64,000 nucleotides of DNA from Niallia sp. Man26. Its GTDB lineage: Bacteria > Bacillota > Bacilli > Bacillales > Cytobacillaceae. Position numbers and translations under genes: made by a program. Below, piece by piece: positions 1 to 8,290 of this stretch. The first letter of the stretch is position 1. The number at the start of each line of letters is the position of its first letter. The DNA is taken from positions 3,735,001 to 3,799,000 of the forward strand of contig NZ_CP095743.1 in NCBI RefSeq assembly GCF_022049065.2, in the 5' to 3' direction. The notes beneath the pieces were generated by a model. The model searched no databases, was not told the DNA's origin, and saw only the letters and a program-made list of their open reading frames with translations.

Positions 1-372
1 CAAGCATATCATCGGCTCCACTTGTTTTTCTAAGAGCTCATCAATCACCTTATCGATATAGGCTGCATACTCTTCATCCACTATTGCTTCCTCATAATCT
101 AGTAAGAAGCGGGACCAATTAATGGAGGTGCGATAATGGGTTAGCCCGATTTCTGCCATTATCCCGATGTCTTCCTTGTATCTGTTATAAAAATCAGTTG
201 CTACTCCTGGTCCGTACCCGTTATGCCAGACGTTCTTGTTATTTTTGTACCAAAGATCTAAATACGAGTCTTGAGATTCCTTTTTTCCTGACCAGCCCTC
301 TGTCTGCCAGGCAGATGCTGCAGCACCGATGATAAAATCATCAGGTATTTTCACCATTAATTTATCCGACAT
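1..372 (-). CDS. Glycoside hydrolase family 1 (6-phospho-beta-glycosidase-like), partial at left edge
   Basis: About 124 N-terminal codons are visible and the gene runs off the left edge. The translation starts MSDKLMVKIPDDFIIGAAAS and carries the GH1 N-terminal signature (F-I-I-G-A-A-A-S-A-W-Q-T-E-G), then the conserved H-Y-R-T-S-I-N-W-S-R segment of the (beta/alpha)8 barrel. The start ATG overlaps the stop of the upstream mannonate dehydratase (TAATG), so the two are translationally coupled. Next to a PTS EIIC gene the likely substrate is a phosphorylated disaccharide in the cytoplasm. The catalytic glutamates lie outside the window, so specificity cannot be judged. Confidence 0.85.
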   Translation of the reverse strand, partial: MSDKLMVKIPDDFIIGAAASAWQTEGWSGKKESQDSYLDLWYKNNKNVWHNGYGPGVATDFYNRYKEDIGIMAEIGLTHYRTSINWSRFLLDYEEAIVDEEYAAYIDKVIDELLEKQVEPMICL

Positions 373-1421
373 TATTTACCTCCCGATTTTTCAAGCGTTT
401 CCCATATGCCTGAAAGATACATACTTCCTAAAGCCCTGTCATAAAGTCCGTAGCCAGGTTTTCCGGTTTCCCCCCAAATCATCCGGCCGTGATCAGGTCT
501 TACATAACCTGTAAAGCCATTGTCATGGAGCGCCTTCATAATAGCAGCCATATCGAGACTTCCGCATGTTGAGAAATGTGCTGATTCCTCAAAATCACCG
601 TTTGCAAGTATCTTAATATTGCGCAAATGAACAAAAGGAACTCGGTTAAGCTGCGTATATTTTGCTGCCAGCTTAACGATGTCATTATCTTTTGTACAAC
701 CTAACGAGCCTGAGCATAAAGTGATCCCATTTGCTTCACTTTCATATAAGTTTAAAAAGCGATCAAGATTATGTTCATTTGTAATAATGCGGGGCAGTCC
801 AAATATACTCCACGGCGGATCATCTGGATGGATGGCCATCTTGATTCCATGCTTCTCTGCAGCCGGAATCACTCTAGCTAAAAAGTACTCCAGATTATTC
901 CACAAGCCTTCTTCTCCCAACTCCTGATATTGCCTGATTAACTCTTGCAGTTCTTCTCTCGTATAAGAAGTATCCCAGCCTGGGAGGGACAGATCGTTGT
1001 GCACAGGATCCATCCTCTTTAGCTGTTCTTGATAATAAACTAATGCAGTAGACCCATCCTCCAGCTCCTTATCAAGCTGTGTTCTCGTCCAGTCGAAGAC
1101 AGGCATAAAGTTATAACAGATCACTTCAATACCAATTTTCGCCAGCCTCTCCATTGTGAGGATATAATTATCAATATACGTATCTCTGTTTAGAAGACCT
1201 AATTTAATATCTTCATGAACAGGCACGCTTTCCACTACCTTGAACTCTAGTCCTGCTGCGCTTATCTCTCTATAGAGCTCCTGAATGCTTTCCTCCGGCC
1301 AAGCTTCACCTGGGGGAACATCATAAACAGCGCTGACTATCCCATTCATGTTAGGGATTTGCTTAATATATTCAAGGGGAATAGAGTCTTGTTTTCCATA
1401 CCATCTGAAAGACATCTTCAT
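372..1421 (-). CDS. uxuA: Mannonate dehydratase
   Basis: A 349-residue protein of normal length for UxuA, which dehydrates D-mannonate to 2-keto-3-deoxygluconate in hexuronate breakdown. The N-terminus (M-S-F-R-W-Y-G) and the motif M-A-I-H-P-D-D-P-P are typical of the family, as is the H-F-S-T-C-G segment containing a metal-ligand cysteine. The start follows an AAGGTGAT ribosome site inside the end of the EIIC gene, three bases upstream, and the stop overlaps the GH1 start. The gene therefore belongs to one operon EIIC-uxuA-GH1. No uxaC or uxuB is adjacent. A uronate enzyme inside a PTS operon suggests a uronate-containing disaccharide as substrate, which is inference. Confidence 0.9.
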   Translation of the reverse strand: MKMSFRWYGKQDSIPLEYIKQIPNMNGIVSAVYDVPPGEAWPEESIQELYREISAAGLEFKVVESVPVHEDIKLGLLNRDTYIDNYILTMERLAKIGIEVICYNFMPVFDWTRTQLDKELEDGSTALVYYQEQLKRMDPVHNDLSLPGWDTSYTREELQELIRQYQELGEEGLWNNLEYFLARVIPAAEKHGIKMAIHPDDPPWSIFGLPRIITNEHNLDRFLNLYESEANGITLCSGSLGCTKDNDIVKLAAKYTQLNRVPFVHLRNIKILANGDFEESAHFSTCGSLDMAAIMKALHDNGFTGYVRPDHGRMIWGETGKPGYGLYDRALGSMYLSGIWETLEKSGGK

Positions 1422-1423
1422 CT

Positions 1424-2755
1424 TTAAATCACCTTCCTTGTATCATCACTTTCTTCTCCAGTTTGCTGGGACACTTTATTAGCCATTAAGACGAACGGCA
1501 GGTAGATGAATATAGAAGCAGCAATACATATCAGCTGTGTGATGACTGCTCCCATACTCCCGGCAGTAGACAGCCAAGCATTAATAATCGGCGGTGTCGT
1601 CCAAGGAACCATAACGACTGCTTTTCCTGCAAAGCCTGTTGCAGTTGCGATATACCCGATTGTTCCTGTTACTAATGGTGTGATAACGAATGGAATCGCC
1701 ATAATTGGATTGAGCATGACCGGAAGTCCGAAGATAACAGGTTCGTTAATATTAAAAATCCCTGGACCGAAAGACAATTTAGCAATACTTCGCATTTCTT
1801 CTCTTTTTGAAACAATAAAGATTGCTATTAAGAGACCAATTGTTACTCCTGAACCACCAATGCTCATATATACATCCCAGAATGGCATTGTAATAATATT
1901 TGGAATTTCCTTTCCTTCTTGGAAGGCAGTCATATTGACTGTTATGGACGCAAGCAAGAGCGGCTCCCGAATCGGCTTAATCATTTGGTTACCATGAATT
2001 CCAATCACCCAGAAGAACTGCGCGACAAACATAAGAATCAAAATTCCCGGTAAGCCCTGCATAACACTTTCAAGCGGTCTCTGTACAACATTGTAGATGG
2101 CTTCATATAAATATATGCCAGTTACTTTATAGAAGATGAATCCGAATGTTGCGACAATTGTCACCGTCAAGATCGATGGAATCAATGCTGAAAAAGAGGT
2201 GGCTACATTGTAAGGTACACTGTCTGGCATCTTGATTTTCAATTTCTCTACATTCGCAAGCTTGCTGTAGATCTCAACAGAAACAATAGCAATAATCATT
2301 CCTAAGAATAAGCTTTTCGGATCGGAGAATTGCCTTGCCAATACATCTGTGACTAGCTGGTTTTGTTCATTTACAAGCAGTTCTATCGTTGTCGGCACAA
2401 CTGAAATATAAGACATAAGAGCGAGAATCCCTGGAAACAGTGATTTATGACCATTTATCCGTCCCAGCTCAATCCCAATTAAAAAGACAGCTCCGATTGT
2501 CAGGAAGTTAAGCGTAGCATATTGAATGGCTGTCATAATCGGCTTATAGTCTGCGAGGAAGGCAAACATTTCAAAATGCGCCAAGCCGCTTTCTGTTCCG
2601 AGAATCATATTTGCTACAAGCACAGCAAAAGCTCCTGTGATAATGACTGGCATTAACGTAACAAATGCTTTTTTGATTGCCATAATATATTTCTGATTGG
2701 TGATTTTGTAGGCGACATTGCCTAATACATCTGCCGCCTTATCTTTAAAGCTCAT
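1424..2755 (-). CDS. PTS lactose/cellobiose-family EIIC permease
   Basis: A 443-residue polytopic membrane protein with the look of CelB-type EIIC domains: an N-terminal amphipathic stretch, about ten hydrophobic segments, the conserved W-V-I-G-I-H-G-N-Q segment and the N-I-N-E-P-V-I-F-G-L-P motif of the substrate site. It should move a beta-linked disaccharide across the membrane with phosphorylation, but no EIIA or EIIB gene is present here, so those must be encoded elsewhere. It leads the operon and has a strong GGAGG site seven bases before the ATG. A catabolite-control site lies about 100 bases upstream. The sugar cannot be named from sequence alone. Confidence 0.88.
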   Translation of the reverse strand: MSFKDKAADVLGNVAYKITNQKYIMAIKKAFVTLMPVIITGAFAVLVANMILGTESGLAHFEMFAFLADYKPIMTAIQYATLNFLTIGAVFLIGIELGRINGHKSLFPGILALMSYISVVPTTIELLVNEQNQLVTDVLARQFSDPKSLFLGMIIAIVSVEIYSKLANVEKLKIKMPDSVPYNVATSFSALIPSILTVTIVATFGFIFYKVTGIYLYEAIYNVVQRPLESVMQGLPGILILMFVAQFFWVIGIHGNQMIKPIREPLLLASITVNMTAFQEGKEIPNIITMPFWDVYMSIGGSGVTIGLLIAIFIVSKREEMRSIAKLSFGPGIFNINEPVIFGLPVMLNPIMAIPFVITPLVTGTIGYIATATGFAGKAVVMVPWTTPPIINAWLSTAGSMGAVITQLICIAASIFIYLPFVLMANKVSQQTGEESDDTRKVI

Positions 2756-2849
2756 CTTAAAACCTCCGTTTCTTTTATAAAAAAATGGAATTACATCAAT
2801 AATTTTATAGAGTGAAATGCTTCTTGTGCTCTTGTTTATCAGTTTATAT

Positions 2850-2864
2850 AAAAAGCGCTTTCAT
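2850..2864 (-). promoter_or_regulatory. CcpA cre site upstream of the EIIC operon
   Basis: The sequence AAAAAGCGCTTTCAT contains the palindromic core AAAGCGCTTT of cre boxes and matches the consensus except at one flank. It lies about 100 bases upstream of the EIIC start, so CcpA repression of the PTS-uxuA-GH1 operon when preferred sugars are present is likely. Confidence 0.6.
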
Positions 2865-2920
2865 TTACATGCATTCTTTTTCCAACTTTACGAGGAAAAG
2901 AGTGCCTCAAGATTGTATAA

Positions 2921-2951
2921 CAAAAAAGAACAGCATAACGCTGTCCTTTTT
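2921..2951 (-). terminator. Rho-independent terminator of the licR-like gene
   Basis: A 7-bp stem (GGACAGC with GCTGTTC on the minus strand, one G-U pair) and a short loop are followed by a T-run. It sits just past the stop of the regulator and separates it from the EIIC operon promoter. Confidence 0.7.
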
Positions 2952-2960
2952 CATAACCGT

Positions 2961-4874
2961 TTATTCCTCCACCGAAAGCAGGATACTCACAAACTCTTCA
3001 TAAGAACTAACCTTTACAAGCCTTTCTACGAGAGCTGCATTTCCTGATATTTTCACTAAAAGCTGGTACATCTTCTGTAAATCCTTTTTATACTCTTTTT
3101 GGACGCTCAGCAAGCAAATGAACTGAACACGGCTGTCGCCCCACTGCACTGGCCTTTTTAATGTACACACAGCCCAAATTGTCTTTTTAGTGACAGGTCT
3201 GATTGGATGGGGAATGGCAACCATTGTTCCAAATCCTGTTGGAGCTATTTGTTCCCGTTCCTCTACCAGTTCCTGAAAGTTATCAGGGATATCCTCCAGT
3301 CTTTCCATATTCGTACAAAGAAAGCGAAGCACTTCCTCCTTTGATTTTAAATCTTGCTGAAAAAAGGTAAGCTCTGGTCTTATATATTTCAAGACACTGC
3401 CGATATTCTCAATTACTAAGTTTTCCAATCTGGCAATATCTTCATCTCTTAAAATAGTATTTACATCAATAATAGGAACGGTTAATCTCTTCTGAATTGG
3501 GATGGTGCTGATAATAAAATCAAGGGACCCTAGATCATACTTATGCATGTCGAAAACATTAGCTGTTCCAACTATTTGCAGCTTGCTGCCAAAGGTAGCC
3601 TGCAGCTTATGGTATAAAAGCTGGGCGCTTGCAACCCCAGTAGCACAAACAATCAGGCAGCGCTTCGCCTTCCCCTTTGCTTTTTTCCGTTCCATCGCAG
3701 CTCCTATATGCAAGGCGATATAGCCAATCTCATCCTGATTTATCTCCATGCCAGTTTCCTGCTTAAGCTTCTCTGCCATGGAAATGGCTGCATCAAAGGC
3801 AACTGGATAGTTTTTGATGATTTCCTTCAACATCGGATTGCGGATGCTAAGGCCAAATTTATAGCGGTTAATAGCCGGCTTTAAATGAAGACACAGCCCG
3901 TATATCAATTCTTCATCGGTGGATATTCCTAGCTGCATAACCTGTTCTGCCTCGTTAAGCAGTTTTTTGGAAAGTTCTAGTATATCCTTTTCAATCATGT
4001 CCAATATATTAATCTCTGCTGCTGGCTGATAAGAAATAATCTTCGTTCCTAATAAATGAACAGCTATATAAGCAACTTCAGCCTCTGGAAATGCTGTACC
4101 TAATGATGTCTGCAGATCCTTCACAATCAACTTGGCAACACTATATTCCTTTTCCGCCATGATAGCTTCCAATTCCTTTTCGGGCATAGAAACATAATTA
4201 TCATCGAGTATTCGTTTGCAGGCGATAGCAATATGTGTGATTAAATTAGATTTCCCGATATCGGAAAGTAAAATCGAAGCTTCTTTCGTATGCTTGAGCA
4301 GAATCTCCTCTATCTTTTCAAGTTCATGTGCTGGCAAAACTTGATATGGTTGATGATCTGAATGGAAAACAAACTCTGCCATGCATATGCGCATTTTCGC
4401 TTCGGATCCGACTATTTTCAGCCCGTAATTCGGACGTTTTTCCAAGTCCAAATTGAAACGGCGAAGAATTTTTTTTACTTCCTTCAGCCCGTTTTTAATA
4501 GACGTTTCACTTATATACAGCTCTTTTACAAAATGTTCAATCTTAATGTAATCCTCTGAAAGAAGCAGGCGTCTCAGCATATATTCCATTCTTTCTGACG
4601 GATCTGCCGGGATTGTATCATCCTCATTTCCTGCAACGGCACGCTGCAAAAAAGACCGGAAATATTTATAATCATCAATGATGAGCTCATAGCCTTTTCC
4701 TCTTTTTAAGGCAATATACGCACCATTTGCCTGCAGCTTATCTGTAAGTATCTTCACATCACTTCTTATCGTCCGTGATGTGACCTGCAATGCTGAAGCA
4801 AGCTCCGCACCCGTTAGTGCCTCTTCTGCCTGCATCAATAAATGCAACAGTTTCTGTTGACGTAATGAAAGCAT
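2961..4874 (-). CDS. PRD-containing PTS transcriptional activator (LicR/MtlR type)
   Basis: A 637-residue multidomain regulator. In order: an HTH_11 DNA-binding domain (about 5-60), a second Mga-type HTH (about 85-165), two PRD domains (about 190-400) with regulatory histidines, an EIIB-like domain with the K-R-C-L-I-V-C-A-T-G-V-A phosphorylation loop (about 405-490), and a C-terminal EIIA-2 domain with its active histidine in I-P-H-P-I-R-P. Such proteins switch on neighbouring PTS operons in response to phosphorylation by EIIB and HPr. It is transcribed in the same direction as the downstream EIIC-uxuA-GH1 operon, which it probably activates. It has its own terminator and a cre box about 90 bases upstream. 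Confidence 0.9.
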   Translation of the reverse strand: MLSLRQQKLLHLLMQAEEALTGAELASALQVTSRTIRSDVKILTDKLQANGAYIALKRGKGYELIIDDYKYFRSFLQRAVAGNEDDTIPADPSERMEYMLRRLLLSEDYIKIEHFVKELYISETSIKNGLKEVKKILRRFNLDLEKRPNYGLKIVGSEAKMRICMAEFVFHSDHQPYQVLPAHELEKIEEILLKHTKEASILLSDIGKSNLITHIAIACKRILDDNYVSMPEKELEAIMAEKEYSVAKLIVKDLQTSLGTAFPEAEVAYIAVHLLGTKIISYQPAAEINILDMIEKDILELSKKLLNEAEQVMQLGISTDEELIYGLCLHLKPAINRYKFGLSIRNPMLKEIIKNYPVAFDAAISMAEKLKQETGMEINQDEIGYIALHIGAAMERKKAKGKAKRCLIVCATGVASAQLLYHKLQATFGSKLQIVGTANVFDMHKYDLGSLDFIISTIPIQKRLTVPIIDVNTILRDEDIARLENLVIENIGSVLKYIRPELTFFQQDLKSKEEVLRFLCTNMERLEDIPDNFQELVEEREQIAPTGFGTMVAIPHPIRPVTKKTIWAVCTLKRPVQWGDSRVQFICLLSVQKEYKKDLQKMYQLLVKISGNAALVERLVKVSSYEEFVSILLSVEE

Positions 4875-4963
4875 TTAAATTACACCCCTTCATCAACTGC
4901 ATTTCCAATTATTTATCAGCTATATGTTTCCTTAATAACATCATAGCCGAAGAAGGACTGTTG

Positions 4964-4977
4964 TGAAAGCGCTATCT
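4964..4977 (-). promoter_or_regulatory. CcpA cre site upstream of the PRD regulator
   Basis: TGAAAGCGCTATCT matches the 14-bp cre consensus TGWAANCGNTNWCA except for its last base. It lies about 90 bases upstream of the regulator start on the minus strand, so both the regulator and its target operon appear to be under catabolite control. Confidence 0.65.
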
Positions 4978-5017
4978 GATTTCCTTTTGTATTTTATGTG
5001 CAAGCAGCCCTCCCATT

Positions 5018-5629
5018 TTAAAGCCAGCAATCAACTAATTCTTGATAATCCTTTTTTCTCATACCTGACACATAAGGATGCCCTTTTACATAAAACCGCA
5101 ATGGTTTAGACGTCCATTCTCCTTTATTCGGGATGCCAACCCTTGCTGATACTGCAATGCTAGCCGGCGTCTTTCCGAGGCGAGCATCAATCGAAAGAGC
5201 AGATTCATTAAGCATCTTTCCATTTAGCTCCTTAGTAATTTCCATTGCCTTCGTCAGTTTTCCAGGTCCGTTGCTTATGGAAACTCCAGTAACCTTTCTG
5301 TTATTTTCCATTCTCTCCATTCCATCTGCAGGCTCCAACGCACGAATAAGGACTGCCTGCGGGTCTCCTTCTTCCTTTGTGACGATATTGAGCATGGCAT
5401 GTGTATGCATCGTATAAATATAGATTGTCCCACCTGTTTGATACATCGATTCAACTTTTTGAGTCCGCTTGCCGTCATAAGTATGACATGCCATATCTTC
5501 AACTCCAATATAAGCTTCCGTTTCCACTATATAGCCTGAATAAATACCATCTGGTGTTTGGTGAACGAGCAGCTTACCTAACAGCTGTCTGGCAATTTCC
5601 TCTGTAGTTGTGTTTATATAATCAATCAT
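5018..5629 (-). CDS. 3-methyladenine DNA glycosylase (AAG/MPG family)
   Basis: A 203-residue protein of the alkyladenine DNA glycosylase family, which excises alkylated purines to start base-excision repair. Typical features are the N-terminal A-R-Q-L-L-G-K-L-L segment, V-E-T-E-A-Y with the catalytic glutamate, Y-M-Q/T-G-G-T-I-Y-I-Y, and the N-G-P-G-K-L-T-K-A motif. Length is normal for the Bacillus homologue. The start is preceded by AGGTGA. It is a single gene between two unrelated units, with a strong terminator of the neighbouring nox gene just upstream. Confidence 0.93.
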   Translation of the reverse strand: MIDYINTTTEEIARQLLGKLLVHQTPDGIYSGYIVETEAYIGVEDMACHTYDGKRTQKVESMYQTGGTIYIYTMHTHAMLNIVTKEEGDPQAVLIRALEPADGMERMENNRKVTGVSISNGPGKLTKAMEITKELNGKMLNESALSIDARLGKTPASIAVSARVGIPNKGEWTSKPLRFYVKGHPYVSGMRKKDYQELVDCWL

Positions 5630-5672
5630 TTAGGTCACCTGCGCTTTTTATTTTTATTTTCTCATAAAACAC

Positions 5673-5701
5673 AAAAAAAGCTTAGGGGATACCTAAGCTT
5701 T
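5673..5701 (-). terminator. Rho-independent terminator of nox
   Basis: A perfect 10-bp inverted repeat (AAAGCTTAGG/CCTAAGCTTT) with a short loop is followed by seven T on the minus strand. It lies between the nox stop and the start of the downstream glycosylase. Confidence 0.9.
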
Positions 5702-5712
5702 CCTGCATTTAT

Positions 5713-7080
5713 TTATACATGTGCCGGCACACTATTCTCAGCTTGTTTTGCAACTGCTGCCAAGCCTGCCTGGTTCAATGTATTCCAAGGCTTGTTGAAA
5801 TGCGGCTGGAAGAAGAAGTCAACAAATGCTAATTCATCTATTGTCATTTTTGTTTGGATGCAGACAGATAAAGTATTCATCATTTGTGTCATATCTGCTT
5901 TAGAGATAATTTGTGCGCCGATAATTTCTCTAGTCTCTTGATGGTAAAGAACTTTCAAACGTACTTGTTCAAATGTCGGCATGAATTCTGGACGGTCATT
6001 TTCAATAACCGTTACTTCCTCATAAGGAATTTTATTTGCTGTTGCTGTCAGCTCTGTAAGACCTGTTGATGCCATGCTCAATCCGAACAGATGCAAGCCA
6101 GAAGTTCCTTGTGTTCCTAAATATTTCACTTTTTGCCCGGCGATATTATAACCTGCTAATGTTCCCATGCGCACAGCGTTTGTTGCTAGCGGGATATACA
6201 CTTTATCACCTGTTGGGTTGTAATTTACCGCACAGCTGTCGCCTGCAGCATAGATGTCAGGATTGCTTGTTTGCATATACTCATTAATTTTAATTGCGCC
6301 ATTTGGCAGAAGTTCAACCTTATCTTTCAGCAAGCCTGTATTCGGTCTGAAGCCTACGCACAGAATAACGAGATCTGTTTCATATTCTCCTTTTGTTGTG
6401 ATGACCTTTGTTACATTTCCTGCTTCATTTCCTTCAAATTTAGTAACAGTTTGCTGCAATGCAAGCTCAATATCTTTTCCTTGAAGCTCGGCTTCGATAA
6501 TATCTGTAAACTCTTTATCCAAATATTTATTCAGGATACGGTCTTCACTATCAATAAGCGTTACCTTTTTGCCGTTTTGTTCAAAAGCTTCTACAAGCTC
6601 TACTCCAATATAGCCGGCGCCGATTACAGTAACATGGTTAACATCTTTTGTTTTCGCAATAATTTCATTTGCTTGGTTGAAGTTTTTAGACAAAAGAATA
6701 TTTCCAAGTTTAATACCTTCAATAGGTGGAATAATTGGCCAAGAACCTGTTGTCATTACTAATTTATCATAAGAATCTGTGCGAGTTTCGCCACTGTTCA
6801 AGTCCTTCACAAGTACTGTTTTATTATCTGTATTAATCTCCAGCACTTCATGCTCCATATGCATATTAGCACCTAATGCTTTAAGCTCCTCTGGAGAAGA
6901 ATAGAATAATTGATTTGCGTCCTTCGCAACACCGCCGACATATAAGGCGATTCCACAAGATAAAAATGATACGTTATTATTTTTTTCATAAACAGTAATA
7001 TCTATATTTTTATTTACATTAGCTAACGTTTTAACTGCCGCTGTACCAGCGTGTGTACATCCAATTACAATAACTTTCAT
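5713..7080 (-). CDS. nox: Water-forming NADH oxidase (FAD/NAD disulfide oxidoreductase family)
   Basis: A 455-residue flavoprotein very close to enterococcal and lactic-type Nox enzymes, which reduce O2 to water with NADH and so regenerate NAD+. The FAD-binding segment V-I-G-C-T-H-A-G has the conserved His10, and the single redox cysteine is Cys42 in F-L-S-C-G. A second NAD-binding motif (V-I-G-A-G-Y-I-G-V-E-L) and the FAD motif A-A-G-D-S-C-A-V follow. CoA-disulfide reductases share this fold, but Y-D-K-L-V-M-T-T-G-S-W and the C-terminal F-F-F-Q-P-H-F-N-K-P-W favour Nox. The gene is monocistronic with four Rex/Fnr-like operators upstream, which fits NADH-responsive control. Confidence 0.88.
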   Translation of the reverse strand: MKVIVIGCTHAGTAAVKTLANVNKNIDITVYEKNNNVSFLSCGIALYVGGVAKDANQLFYSSPEELKALGANMHMEHEVLEINTDNKTVLVKDLNSGETRTDSYDKLVMTTGSWPIIPPIEGIKLGNILLSKNFNQANEIIAKTKDVNHVTVIGAGYIGVELVEAFEQNGKKVTLIDSEDRILNKYLDKEFTDIIEAELQGKDIELALQQTVTKFEGNEAGNVTKVITTKGEYETDLVILCVGFRPNTGLLKDKVELLPNGAIKINEYMQTSNPDIYAAGDSCAVNYNPTGDKVYIPLATNAVRMGTLAGYNIAGQKVKYLGTQGTSGLHLFGLSMASTGLTELTATANKIPYEEVTVIENDRPEFMPTFEQVRLKVLYHQETREIIGAQIISKADMTQMMNTLSVCIQTKMTIDELAFVDFFFQPHFNKPWNTLNQAGLAAVAKQAENSVPAHV

Positions 7081-7119
7081 AATTTTGAAGCTCCTTTGTA
7101 AGAGAATTTTTTGTAAAAG

Positions 7120-7179
7120 TTGTGAACTATTTCACATTATTAGTGAAAAAAATCACAAATTATGTGATGTCATTCACAA
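7120..7179 (-). promoter_or_regulatory. Three tandem Rex/Fnr-like operators downstream of the nox promoter
   Basis: Three 18-bp inverted repeats are centred at 7128.5, 7149.5 and 7170.5, exactly 21 bp apart: TTGTGAACTATTTCACAT, TAGTGAAAAAAATCACAA and ATGTGATGTCATTCACAA. They match TTGTGAA-N4-TTCACAA at 13, 12 and 12 of 14 defined positions. The same pattern also fits the Fnr-type TGTGA-N6-TCACA. They lie between the predicted transcription start and the nox start codon, a roadblock position. Confidence 0.7.
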
Positions 7180-7194
7180 TTTGTTCATACCTTT

Positions 7195-7222
7195 ATTATA
7201 CATACATTTTTTTCGCACGCAA
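7195..7222 (-). promoter_or_regulatory. Predicted nox promoter
   Basis: On the minus strand TTGCGT and TATAAT are separated by 16 bases. The -10 matches the sigma-A consensus exactly and the -35 is weak. The predicted start is near 7188. Confidence 0.5.
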
Positions 7223-7227
7223 GGGTT

Positions 7228-7245
7228 TTGTGATTAATTTCACAA
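7228..7245 (-). promoter_or_regulatory. Upstream Rex/Fnr-like operator of nox
   Basis: TTGTGATTAATTTCACAA matches the Rex pattern at 13 of 14 defined positions and lies just upstream of the predicted -35, about 48 bases before the start of transcription. That is close to where an activator would bind. Confidence 0.65.
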
Positions 7246-7272
7246 ATAATTATTTCACGTGTTATTTTTGCC

Positions 7273-7311
7273 AAAAAAGCTTGGGAACATGCAGTGCTTT
7301 TCCCAAGCTTT
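7273..7311 (-). terminator. Terminator of the racemase/OPT/DUF917 operon
   Basis: A perfect 12-bp stem (AAAGCTTGGGAA/TTCCCAAGCTTT) is followed by a T-run on the minus strand, 13 bases past the last gene of the operon. Confidence 0.9.
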
Positions 7312-7323
7312 ATGCCTATATCA

Positions 7324-8274
7324 TTATTCAGCTAGCAATTCTCCATTTTCCATTAACAAAAGATCATCCAAAAATACCTGCGGCTGCATGACAACACAAT
7401 CTATATGTACTCCTGCAAAGACAGTTCCTCCGAATGTCATATTGCTGCCAAAGGCTATATGTATAGTGCCATAAACTTTTTCATCTTCTAACACGACACC
7501 AGTAACTCTTGCTTTCTCGTTTGTGCCAATGCCAAATTCACCGAGCAATCTTCCCTCGCCGGTCCCCAGCATTTCCAGCAGCTCTTGTCCCTGATCTCCC
7601 TCTGCTTCCACGAGCCTTCCCTCGTGAATAGTGAGAATAAGTGGTGATGTCAGAAGACCAATACCTGCAATAGAGCCGTCTACTGTGATTTTACCATGTG
7701 CTGATCCTTCAACAGGTGCAATATAAGCTTCACCTGAAGGCAAATTGCCTGATTCTCCTTTATTCACATACATTCCTGTGCTCGGTATTCCACTTCTTCC
7801 TTTTATATCAAAAGTTAAGGAGCAGCCAGCCTTGACTATTGTCACAGTGCTTTTGTCTGTCAGTAATTTTGTTATTTTTTCTGTTATTGTCTTAATTTTG
7901 CTATAGTCTGCAGCAATGGCACCTTCCAAAAACATGTCCTCTGTTATGCCAGGCATTGTAGCAATTCTTGATCCCGCTGCTGCAGCAGCTTTTCTTGCTT
8001 GGGTATGTGTTAAGGAATGCTTTGTAGCACATATGACTGCATCTGCCTGTAGCATTGCTGCTGCTACAGCTAAAGGCGGCTCTTCACCAGAATGATTTCT
8101 TTCTCCCATTATCATCAGCATCGCTTCTGCGCTAAGCTCTTTACCTGCAAGATACAAGCATTCTCCTATCTCCTTCTTCTCATCATCAGCTATAACAAGA
8201 AATGAATCCTGCTCTTTCAAATCCAAACAATTAACGAGCAGTCCTTTACTAACTTCGATAATTTTCTCTTTCAT
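7324..8274 (-). CDS. Aminopeptidase M29 / NicX-like metalloprotein
   Basis: A 316-residue protein resembling the group annotated as leucyl aminopeptidase (M29, aminopeptidase T-like) or 2,5-dihydroxypyridine dioxygenase (NicX). The C-terminal half holds the family pattern E-F-G-I-G-T-N, then G-T-I-H-I-A-F-G (His272) and G-V-H-I-D (His290, Asp292). The H-x-D pair is a metal-ligand motif in both relatives. It is shorter than classical M29 peptidases (about 410 residues) and lacks their N-terminal portion, so peptidase activity is uncertain. It is the last gene of the racemase-OPT-DUF917-DUF1177-AroM operon, which points to a hydrolytic or ring-opening step. Confidence 0.65.
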   Translation of the reverse strand: MKEKIIEVSKGLLVNCLDLKEQDSFLVIADDEKKEIGECLYLAGKELSAEAMLMIMGERNHSGEEPPLAVAAAMLQADAVICATKHSLTHTQARKAAAAAGSRIATMPGITEDMFLEGAIAADYSKIKTITEKITKLLTDKSTVTIVKAGCSLTFDIKGRSGIPSTGMYVNKGESGNLPSGEAYIAPVEGSAHGKITVDGSIAGIGLLTSPLILTIHEGRLVEAEGDQGQELLEMLGTGEGRLLGEFGIGTNEKARVTGVVLEDEKVYGTIHIAFGSNMTFGGTVFAGVHIDCVVMQPQVFLDDLLLMENGELLAE

Positions 8275-8290
8275 TTTCCTCCCTCTTTCC

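Noticed and set aside
1506..1997. 163-codon open frame on the plus strand
   Set aside because: It is antisense to the EIIC gene with no ribosome site and no recognisable protein features.
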